From JAHEGP01 sp963792875 (GTDB taxonomy: Bacteria > Pseudomonadota > Gammaproteobacteria > Pseudomonadales > JAHEGP01): a stretch of DNA of 64,000 nucleotides. The notes beneath the pieces were generated by a model. It made no database searches, was not told where the DNA came from, and saw only the letters and a program-made list of their open reading frames with translations. Numbering within the stretch: the first letter of the stretch is position 1; every line of letters begins with the position of its first letter. Where the stretch lies: NCBI GenBank assembly GCA_963792875.1, contig CAWBXV010000002.1:806001-870000 (forward strand), given 5' to 3'. Of the stretch, positions 36,643-43,712 are shown piece by piece. The position numbers and the translations under genes were made by a program.

Positions 36643-37014
36643 ATGTATCCGGGCCAGATGAAAAAAATCGTCGACAGGTATATCACCGCGCTCAATGCGC
36701 ACGATATGGCTGCGGTGCTGGAGATATACGACGCCGATGCCACCCTGGAAGACCCCGTAGGCACCGAGCCTCGGCGCGGGATGTCGCAGATTCGCGAGCT
36801 TTACGACATGGCGTTCGCCCAGAATATCACCGCCAGACTCAACGGTGACGTGCGCATTGCCGCGAACTTTGCCGCCTTTCCATTTGCGGTGGCGCTCAGG
36901 CCCGAGGGTCGCGCCTTCAAACTCGAGGTCATCGATGTGTTCGAGTTCAACGACGCGGGTAAGATCATCGCGCAGAAGGCGTACTGGGGCCCCGAAAATC
37001 TGAGCCGACTCTGA
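36643..37014 (+). CDS. Steroid delta-isomerase (ketosteroid isomerase family)
   Basis: A 123-residue NTF2-fold enzyme. It closely resembles the Comamonas ketosteroid isomerase: RYITALNAHD, DATLEDPVGTEPRRG, and VIDVFEFNDAGKI. Catalytic Tyr13, Asp37 and Asp98 correspond to Tyr14, Asp38 and Asp99 of that enzyme, so shifting a delta-5 double bond to delta-4 in 3-ketosteroids is plausible. A GTG at 36628 is an alternative start. The TRAP transporter small subunit gene begins only 5 bases after its stop, suggesting one transcript. Generic SnoaL-type proteins share the fold, but the full triad favours the isomerase. Confidence 0.82.
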   Translation: MYPGQMKKIVDRYITALNAHDMAAVLEIYDADATLEDPVGTEPRRGMSQIRELYDMAFAQNITARLNGDVRIAANFAAFPFAVALRPEGRAFKLEVIDVFEFNDAGKIIAQKAYWGPENLSRL

Positions 37015-37019
37015 CCCCC

Positions 37020-37544
37020 GTGTCGTGGAATACCGCGAGCGCCATCGTCGCGCAGCTCGACCGGCTGTCGCTGTGGGCAGGTCGCCTGGCGGCTGTATGC
37101 TGTGCGCTGATGGCCGCCTGCACCGGCGCCGTCGTGGTCATGCGCTACGGTCTGGGCGCGGGTTCAGTGGCCCTGCAGGAGTTCGTCAGCTACCTGCACT
37201 CCGCCGTTTTCATGCTGGGAGCGGGTTTCACGCTGCAGCGTCAGGGACACGTACGCGTCGACATCTTCTATCGGCGTTTCTCCGAGCGGACCCGCGCCTG
37301 GATCGACAGCCTGGGCGCGATTGTTTTTCTGTTTCCGCTGTGCGTGTTTATCGCCATCGTGAGCCATGGCTATGTGGTCGATGCCTGGTCGATCCGCGAA
37401 GCATCGGGCGACCCCGGCGGGCTGCCAGTGGTATTCGTCTGGAAGAGCCTGATTCCGCTGATGGCGGTGCTGCTGCTGCTGCAGGGGAGCACCGAAATTC
37501 TGCGCAACCTGATGATTCTCAGCGCCCCGCCCAGGTCATGCTGA
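37020..37544 (+). CDS. dctQ: TRAP transporter small permease (DctQ type)
   Basis: A 174-residue inner-membrane protein with four hydrophobic segments, for example LAAVCCALMAACTGAVVVMRYGL and IVFLFPLCVFIAIVSHGYVV. DctQ features are FVSYLHSAVFMLGAGFTLQRQGHVRVD and the terminal PLMAVLLLLQGSTEILRNL. The start is the GTG at 37020 without a clear ribosome site, so translation may be coupled to the isomerase gene 5 bases upstream. It partners the DctM subunit encoded 70 bases downstream in a tripartite ATP-independent organic acid importer. Confidence 0.9.
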   Translation: MSWNTASAIVAQLDRLSLWAGRLAAVCCALMAACTGAVVVMRYGLGAGSVALQEFVSYLHSAVFMLGAGFTLQRQGHVRVDIFYRRFSERTRAWIDSLGAIVFLFPLCVFIAIVSHGYVVDAWSIREASGDPGGLPVVFVWKSLIPLMAVLLLLQGSTEILRNLMILSAPPRSC

Positions 37545-37614
37545 GGTACCCCGCCCCCGGCCTGGGCGGCATACCCGACACCTCGGCCCAGGCCGGGCCG
37601 AGCAGATAAGGTCA

Positions 37615-38988
37615 ATGCAGGAATACGCCTCGCTCCTTATGTTTGGCTCAGTGTGCCTGCTGCTCGCGCTGGGCTATCCCGTGGCCTTCACCCTCGGCGG
37701 CACCGCCCTGTGGGCGGCCGGCATCGGCATCGTGCTGGGATGGTTCGATGTGCAGCTGCTGGGCGCCATGCCCAGCCGCCTGTTCGGCATCATGAGCAAC
37801 ACCACCCTGACAGCCGTGCCGTTGTTCATCCTGATGGGCATCATCATGCAGCGCTCGCGCCTGGCGGATGCACTGCTGGAGTCGCTGAGCGCGTCCTTCG
37901 GCCGCCTGCCCGGGGGGCTGGGCCTCGCCGTGCTGCTGGTCGGCGCCCTGCTGGCAGCCAGCACGGGAATCGTGGGGGCCACGGTCGTCACCCTGGGCCT
38001 CATCTCGCTGCCCACGATGCTGCGGCATGGCTACCGCCCGTCACTGGCCTGCGGCACCATCTGCGCGACGGGAACTCTGGGACAGATCGTGCCGCCCTCG
38101 ATCGTGCTCATCCTGCTGGGCGACATCCTGGCCAGCAGTTATCAGCAGGCGCAGCTGTCGCAGGGCAATTTCACGCCCGACACCGTGTCGGTCGGCGAGC
38201 TGTTCACCGGGGCACTCATCCCGGGGGCCATGCTGGTTGGCCTGTACGCGCTGTTCATCCTCCTCACCGCGCTGCTGCGGCCCGCCGCCATGCCGCGCCT
38301 GGCGAACCGGGGGGCGGCGCCCAGCGCGCGGCAGCTGACTGCCGCCATCGCACCACCCCTGGTGCTGATGCTGGCAGTGCTGGGCTCGATCATCATCGGT
38401 GTCGCCACCCCCACCGAGGCCGCGGGCGTCGGGGCGATCGGCGCCGCCCTGCTGGCGGCGGCCAAGGGTGAGCTGGGATTGCGCAGGATATCGCAGGTCA
38501 GCATGGAGACCATGCAGGTGACCAGCATGGTGTTCGCCATACTCATCGGCGCCACACTGTTCTCCCTGGTGTTCCGCGGCCTGGGAGGCGACGCGCTGAT
38601 TCAGCACATGTTCGCGCAGCTCCCCGGCGGCGCCATGAGCGCAACGCTGGCGGTCATGCTGGTGATTTTTCTGCTGGGCTTTATTCTCGACTTCATCGAG
38701 ATCTGCTTTGTGGTAGTGCCGGTGGTAGCGCCCGTGCTGCTTGGCATGGGCATCGATCCGGTGTGGCTCGGCATCGTCATGGCCGTCAACCTGCAGACGT
38801 CCTTCCTCACCCCGCCCTTCGGTTTCGCGCTGTTCTACCTGCGCGGCGTCGCCCCCTCCGAGGTCTCCACGGCGGACATTTATCGGGGCGTTGTGCCGTT
38901 TATCCTGATACAGTTACTGCTTTTGAGTATACTTTTCATCTGGCCTGACTTGGCCACCTGGTTACCCGATGCGCTCTATAAAAACTAA
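37615..38988 (+). CDS. dctM: TRAP transporter large permease (DctM type)
   Basis: A 457-residue, highly hydrophobic protein with about 12 membrane segments. It is the substrate-translocating subunit of the TRAP importer, driven by a sodium gradient in characterised members. The PLFILMGIIMQRSRLAD, LAASTGIVGATVVTLGLISLPTMLRHGY and ATGTLGQIVPPSIVLILLGD segments are DctM hallmarks, as is NLQTSFLTPPFGFALFYLRG near the end. An AAGG ribosome site precedes ATG 37615. The periplasmic receptor gene lies two genes away on the other strand. Confidence 0.95.
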   Translation: MQEYASLLMFGSVCLLLALGYPVAFTLGGTALWAAGIGIVLGWFDVQLLGAMPSRLFGIMSNTTLTAVPLFILMGIIMQRSRLADALLESLSASFGRLPGGLGLAVLLVGALLAASTGIVGATVVTLGLISLPTMLRHGYRPSLACGTICATGTLGQIVPPSIVLILLGDILASSYQQAQLSQGNFTPDTVSVGELFTGALIPGAMLVGLYALFILLTALLRPAAMPRLANRGAAPSARQLTAAIAPPLVLMLAVLGSIIIGVATPTEAAGVGAIGAALLAAAKGELGLRRISQVSMETMQVTSMVFAILIGATLFSLVFRGLGGDALIQHMFAQLPGGAMSATLAVMLVIFLLGFILDFIEICFVVVPVVAPVLLGMGIDPVWLGIVMAVNLQTSFLTPPFGFALFYLRGVAPSEVSTADIYRGVVPFILIQLLLLSILFIWPDLATWLPDALYKN

Positions 38989-39040
38989 CAATTAGCCCCG
39001 GGAGGCAGCCGTGCGCCGGGGCAACGCACAGGACACTGTC

Positions 39041-39448
39041 ATGGCAGCGATCGACACCCAACCGCTCCCCAATGGCGAGCTGTATCTGCAGACCATCGCC
39101 ATGCCCAGAGACACCAACGCCAGCGGCGACATTTTCGGCGGCTGGCTGGTATCGCAGATGGACCTGGCTGGCGGCATCGCAGCCAGCCGGCTTGCTGCCG
39201 GCAGGATCGCGACCGTGGCCATCGACAGCATGAGCTTCATGCTCCCGGTCAAGGTGGGTGCGCTGGTATCCTGCTACTGCGAGATCGTCGAAACCGGGCG
39301 CAGTTCCATCCAGATCGCCGTCGAGGTGTGGGCCAGTTACGCGCGCCAGCCCAGTCCCACCAAAGTGACGGAGGGGCGGTTCATCTTCGTTGCCATCGAC
39401 GACAATGGCCGCACCCGCCCCATCGACAACGCGCGCCGGCACGGCTGA
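39041..39448 (+). CDS. Acyl-CoA thioesterase, YciA type
   Basis: Hot-dog-fold thioesterase of 135 residues that releases CoA from acyl-CoA. The YciA signature is clear: LQTIAMPRDTNASGDIFGGWLVSQMD, whose Asn, Asp and Gly residues form the active site. The start at ATG 39041 matches E. coli YciA. A GTG at 39011 in the same frame has a stronger GGGAGG ribosome site and would add ten residues. It follows dctM by about 50 bases and may be on the same transcript. Confidence 0.92.
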   Translation: MAAIDTQPLPNGELYLQTIAMPRDTNASGDIFGGWLVSQMDLAGGIAASRLAAGRIATVAIDSMSFMLPVKVGALVSCYCEIVETGRSSIQIAVEVWASYARQPSPTKVTEGRFIFVAIDDNGRTRPIDNARRHG

Positions 39449-39484
39449 GACAACCCCCACCGCCTGCGCCTACAGCACCAGTAG

Positions 39485-40639
39485 TCACGGCGCGGCACGC
39501 TCGTCGAGGTCCCGCGCCTCGAGATAGGCCTTCTCGGAGAGTCGATGGTAGCGGCTGACTCCCTTGAGATAGGCTGTAAATGAGCGATAAACCTCCGCGA
39601 ACTGCGGGTCTGCCGCCGCCTTTTCGGCGATGACCTCGCGCGAGAGCCGCCGCAGTTCTCGCAGCACGTCATCGGGCAGCGCCCGCAGCTCGACGCCATG
39701 CTCATCGACCAGGCTGCGCAGCGCCTCGCTGTTGCTGGCAGTGTACTCGTCGAGCATGTCCTGGTTGATGGCGCGCGCCGCCACCGTGACAATGGTCTGC
39801 AGGTCCGCCGGCAGCGCCTGCCACGCCTGTCGATTGACCAGCATCTCAAGGGTCGGGCCGGGCTCGTGCCAGCCGGGGTAATAATAGTATCTGCCGACCT
39901 CGTGCAGGCCGAACGACAGATCATTGTAGGGGCCCACCCACTCCGTCGCGTCGATCACGCCCGTCTGCAGCGAGGTGTAGATTTCCCCCCCCGGCAGCGT
40001 GACCGCAGTGCCGCCCGCACGCTCGAACACCTGCCCTGCCAATCCCGGGATGCGCATCTTCAGGCCTTTGAAGTCCTCGATGCCGCGAATCTCGCGATTG
40101 AACCACCCGGCCATCTGCACCCCGGTGTTGCCGGCGGCCAGTGGCACCAGGTTGAACGGCTCGTAGAGGCGCCGCCACAGCTCCATGCCGCCGCCATGAT
40201 ACAGCCAGCCGTTCATTTCCTGGGCGGTGAGGCCAAAGGGCACGGTGGTGAAAAATGCCGCCGCCGGCAGCTTGCCGGTCCAGTAGTAGGCGGCGCCGTG
40301 GCCCATCTGCACGGTGCCCCCGGCTACCGCCTCGAACACCTGCATCGCCGGCACCAGCTCGCCGGCGCCGTAGACGTGAATCTTCAGGCGCCCGCCGCTC
40401 ATGTCCTCGACCCACTGGGCAAAGCGCACCGGGGCCGTGCCCAACCCCGGGAAATTGCTCGGCCAGGTGGTCACCATCTTCCACTCCAGCGGCACGCCCG
40501 CGGCAGCGGCGGCGCCAGGCCGCGGGGGAACCAGGGGCACACCCCGCCCAGCCACGCCCCACCAGAACAGGGCGACCAGCGCCGCGACCAGCAGGAGAAT
40601 AACGGCGGGCATGGCCCGGTTGAGTCTTGCCACGGACAT
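39485..40639 (-). CDS. dctP: TRAP transporter substrate-binding protein (DctP type)
   Basis: Periplasmic receptor for a TRAP importer, 384 residues from ATG 40639 (ATG 40648 is also possible). An N-terminal span (AMPAVILLLVAALVALFWWG) serves as signal or anchor. The mature protein has WKMVTTWPSNFPGLGTAPVRFAQ, the ligand-site segment GLKMRIPGLAGQVFERAGG and TEWVGPYNDLSFGLHEVGRY, then YYYPGWHEPGPTLEMLVN. The last resembles the 2-oxoacid receptors such as TakP. It is convergent with the thioesterase gene instead of joining dctQM, so their partnership is inferred from proximity. Confidence 0.92.
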   Translation of the reverse strand: MSVARLNRAMPAVILLLVAALVALFWWGVAGRGVPLVPPRPGAAAAAGVPLEWKMVTTWPSNFPGLGTAPVRFAQWVEDMSGGRLKIHVYGAGELVPAMQVFEAVAGGTVQMGHGAAYYWTGKLPAAAFFTTVPFGLTAQEMNGWLYHGGGMELWRRLYEPFNLVPLAAGNTGVQMAGWFNREIRGIEDFKGLKMRIPGLAGQVFERAGGTAVTLPGGEIYTSLQTGVIDATEWVGPYNDLSFGLHEVGRYYYYPGWHEPGPTLEMLVNRQAWQALPADLQTIVTVAARAINQDMLDEYTASNSEALRSLVDEHGVELRALPDDVLRELRRLSREVIAEKAAADPQFAEVYRSFTAYLKGVSRYHRLSEKAYLEARDLDERAAP

Positions 40640-40801
40640 CGCTTCCATCCAGCTTGAAAGTTGCAGGCGCCAGCTGCGGAAAACCCTGGCCTTGCGGGCA
40701 GCCAGCCAGCGGCCACGCCGCAGCGTGGGGGAGGACCCCCCGCGAGCCCCATTGTCAATCCCCTCCCGGCGAGGCGCGCGATCTGCGTCAATACCGTCGC
40801 G

Positions 40802-42958
40802 TCACTCCAGCGGCTGCAGCCTGGCATACTGCAGCACCAGCCACTTGGCGCCCTCCCGGTCGAAATTGACCTGAACCCGTGCGTTGGGGCCCTGACCTTC
40901 GACCTGCAGGATCGTGCCCTCGCCAAAAACCTTGTGGCTGACCCGCTGACCCAGCGCAATGCCGCCGCCCTCGCCCTCCGCCGCTGAGGCGCGAGGCGCC
41001 GGCGGCGAGCGCAGGGCGCCACCCAATCTCACCTCTTCCAGCAGCTGGACCGGCAGCTCGCGAATAAAGCGCGATGGCGGGTTATAGTTGTCGCGCCCGT
41101 GCAGGCGGCGGCTCTCGGCGTAGGTGACGACGAGTCGCTCCATCGCCCGCGTGATGCCCACGTAACACAGTCGCCGCTCCTCTTCGAGGCGCCCGGGGTC
41201 TTCGGCCGACATGCGATGGGGAAAGAGGTTCTCCTCGACGCCAGCCATGAACACCAGCGGGAATTCCAGCCCCTTGGCCGAGTGCAGCGTCATCAACTGC
41301 ACCGAATCCTCGTATTCATCGGCCTGGCGCTCACCGGCATCGAGGGCGGCGCTGTCGAGGAACTGCTGCAGAGGGCCGCCCTCCTGGGTCGCGTCGTGCT
41401 CGAAGCCGCCCGCCGCCGAAACCAGTTCCTCCAGGTTTTCGACCCTGGCCTGACCGCGCTCCCCACGTTCGCTGCGATGGAACTCGATCAGCCCGCTGGC
41501 CTCGATCACGTGGTCGATCACATCGGACAGCGCCAACTCGCCGATCTCGCCTTCGAGGCGTTCGATCAGCGCCATAAACTGCTGCAGATTGGCGAGGGTG
41601 CGCGCGCCCAGTGCGCGCCGCTCCGCCGCCAGCACCATCGCCCGCCACAGGGAGACCCGCTCCTGCCGCGCCAGCTGTCGGAGCTGCTCCTGGGTCTTGT
41701 CGCCGACACCACGCGTGGGGGTGTTGATGATGCGCTCCAGGGCCGGGTCGTCGTCACGGTTCATGATCAGGCGCAGATACGCCAGGGCATTGCGGATTTC
41801 CATGCGATCGTAGAAGCGCTGCCCACCGTAGACGCGATAGGGCACCCCTGCCCTGAGCAGCGCGTCTTCCAGGGTGCGGGACTGGGCATTGGAGCGATAC
41901 AGGATGGCGCACTCGGAACGCGCCCGGCCCCGCGCGACCCAATCCTCGATGCGGCTGACGATGAAATTGGCCTCGTCGACTTCGTTGAAACCCGCATACA
42001 GGGCGATGCTGTCGCCGTCGGCGCCAGCGGTCCACAATTCCTTGCCCAGGCGACCGGCATTGTTGGCGATCAGTGCGTTGGCGGCGCGCAATATGGTGGC
42101 CGTGGAGCGGTAGTTCTGCTCCAGGCGGATGATGGGCGCCCCCGCGAAATCCCTGGTGAACTGCTGGATATTCTCGATTCTGGCCCCACGCCAGCCATAG
42201 ATCGATTGATCATCGTCGCCCACCGCCGTGACGGCAGAGCGGCTCCCGGCCAGCACCCGCAGCCAGGCGTACTGAATGGCGTTGGTGTCCTGGAACTCAT
42301 CCACCAGCATGAAGCGGAAGCGCTCCTGGTAGTGACCCAGCAGCTGCGGCTGATTCAACCACAGCTCGTGCGACCGCAGCAGCAGCTCGCCAAAATCCAC
42401 CAGGCCAAGGCGCCCGCACTGCTCCTCGTAGGCTCGATACAATTGCAGCATGATGCGCTGATAGGGATCGCCCCAGTCCTCGATGCTGCCGGCCCGCAGG
42501 CCCTCGTCCTTCTGGGCATTGACAAAGCCCTGCACCTGGCGGGGAGGCCACTTGCTGTCATCGACCCCCTGTTCGCGCATGATGCGCTTGATGACCCGCA
42601 GCTGGTCGTCGGAGTCGAGTATCTGGAACGACTGGGGCAGGCCCGCCTCGCGCCAGTGCGCCTTCAACAGTCGGTGCGCCAGGCCGTGAAAAGTGCCCAC
42701 CCACATGCCGCGCGTGGGAAACGCCAGCAGCTCCTCCAGACGCCCGCGCATTTCACGCGCGGCTTTGTTGGTGAACGTCACCGCGAGGATACTGTGGGGG
42801 GAGACGCCCTCGACCTTTACCAGCCAGGCGACGCGATGGACCAGCACCCGGGTCTTGCCGCTGCCGGCGCCGGCCAGCACCAGCTGGTGCCCCGCTGGAC
42901 CGCACACGGCCGCCCGCTGGGCTTCGTTGAGAGTCTGAATGATCGAGCTTACGTCCAT
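40802..42958 (-). CDS. uvrD: DNA helicase II
   Basis: Superfamily 1A 3'-to-5' helicase for mismatch and nucleotide-excision repair. The 718-residue form begins MDVSSIIQTLNEAQ at 42958, like E. coli UvrD; 25 upstream residues are rejected. Helicase motifs in order: LAGAGSGKT, TFTNKAAREM, VGTFHG, VDEFQDTN, GDDDQSIYGWRGA, LEQNYRS, LMTLHSAKGLEF and YVGITRA. The end (VSHKVFGEGTILQVEG ... VNFDREGAKWLVL) is the Tudor-like RNA polymerase interaction domain. It is divergent from the nitroreductase-like gene. Confidence 0.96.
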   Translation of the reverse strand: MDVSSIIQTLNEAQRAAVCGPAGHQLVLAGAGSGKTRVLVHRVAWLVKVEGVSPHSILAVTFTNKAAREMRGRLEELLAFPTRGMWVGTFHGLAHRLLKAHWREAGLPQSFQILDSDDQLRVIKRIMREQGVDDSKWPPRQVQGFVNAQKDEGLRAGSIEDWGDPYQRIMLQLYRAYEEQCGRLGLVDFGELLLRSHELWLNQPQLLGHYQERFRFMLVDEFQDTNAIQYAWLRVLAGSRSAVTAVGDDDQSIYGWRGARIENIQQFTRDFAGAPIIRLEQNYRSTATILRAANALIANNAGRLGKELWTAGADGDSIALYAGFNEVDEANFIVSRIEDWVARGRARSECAILYRSNAQSRTLEDALLRAGVPYRVYGGQRFYDRMEIRNALAYLRLIMNRDDDPALERIINTPTRGVGDKTQEQLRQLARQERVSLWRAMVLAAERRALGARTLANLQQFMALIERLEGEIGELALSDVIDHVIEASGLIEFHRSERGERGQARVENLEELVSAAGGFEHDATQEGGPLQQFLDSAALDAGERQADEYEDSVQLMTLHSAKGLEFPLVFMAGVEENLFPHRMSAEDPGRLEEERRLCYVGITRAMERLVVTYAESRRLHGRDNYNPPSRFIRELPVQLLEEVRLGGALRSPPAPRASAAEGEGGGIALGQRVSHKVFGEGTILQVEGQGPNARVQVNFDREGAKWLVLQYARLQPLE

Positions 42959-43065
42959 GCGCGGCATTCTACCAGAGTCACCGCGGCGCTGCCGGTGCAA
43001 AAGCGATAGACTGGGCGCTTTGATTCGGCCCATACTTGCCGCCGGTAAGCTGCAGAGAGAATGCC

Positions 43066-43557
43066 ATGAGCCAGTTCGATTACGTCAAGGCCCGCCGCGA
43101 AGATGTCGCCCCGATACCGGAGAAGCACGCCGCGCTCGTTCACAAGATCATCCGTACCTATACCCGCTTCAATGTCTGGGTATTCAAGAAGAGCGGCGGG
43201 CGGCTGATGAAAACCTGGCCGGGTGGCTACCCCATCTGCCTGGTGGAGACCACCGGCGCGCGCAGCGGCGCCAAACGGGAGATCGCCCTGATCCACGTGC
43301 CAAAAGGCGATGACATACTGCTGGTAGCCTCTGAGGGCGGCATGAATCGGCACCCCTCCTGGTATTACAACATCACCAGGCACCCGGATATCACCATCAC
43401 CGCCAACGGCAGCACCCGCGCCATGCACGCACGCCGCATCAGCGCGGAAGAGAAGCGCGAGCTGTGGCCGCTGATCACCTCGGTGTATCCGGACTACGAT
43501 GAATATCAGGCACGCACCGACCGCGACATCCCGGTTTTTCGGTGCTCCGCGCGCTAA
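43066..43557 (+). CDS. Deazaflavin-dependent nitroreductase family protein
   Basis: A 163-residue split-barrel protein of the DDN family (PF04075). Signature segments are GGYPICLVETTGARSGAKRE, VASEGGMNRHPSWYYNI and HPDITI, which form the deazaflavin-binding face. Characterised members are mostly actinobacterial F420-dependent reductases; gammaproteobacterial members are poorly studied and may use another cofactor. The start is ATG 43066 after AGAGAGA. The gene stands alone, divergent from uvrD and followed by a cytochrome gene. Confidence 0.87.
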   Translation: MSQFDYVKARREDVAPIPEKHAALVHKIIRTYTRFNVWVFKKSGGRLMKTWPGGYPICLVETTGARSGAKREIALIHVPKGDDILLVASEGGMNRHPSWYYNITRHPDITITANGSTRAMHARRISAEEKRELWPLITSVYPDYDEYQARTDRDIPVFRCSAR

Positions 43558-43712
43558 CCGGACGTCGGCCCTGCGCTGACGCCGCCTGAACCCGGCACCA
43601 CAGTCAACCAGGGCGTCACGCGAATTCTGCCCATTTGTGCATAGCCAGACGCCGCGCATTGGGGATAAGGTGGCAGGCTTATGCACCTTGCCGGATGACT
43701 GAACCGATAGCG

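Noticed and set aside
36643..37014. Calling the small NTF2-fold protein a generic SnoaL-like protein
   Set aside because: The complete ketosteroid isomerase triad and flanking motifs support the more specific call.
41099..43009. Long open frame of over 600 codons antisense to uvrD, and similar long antisense frames at about 25,831-29,335
   Set aside because: They lie opposite genes with complete family motifs, have the composition expected from high-GC reverse frames and show no recognisable domains or ribosome sites.
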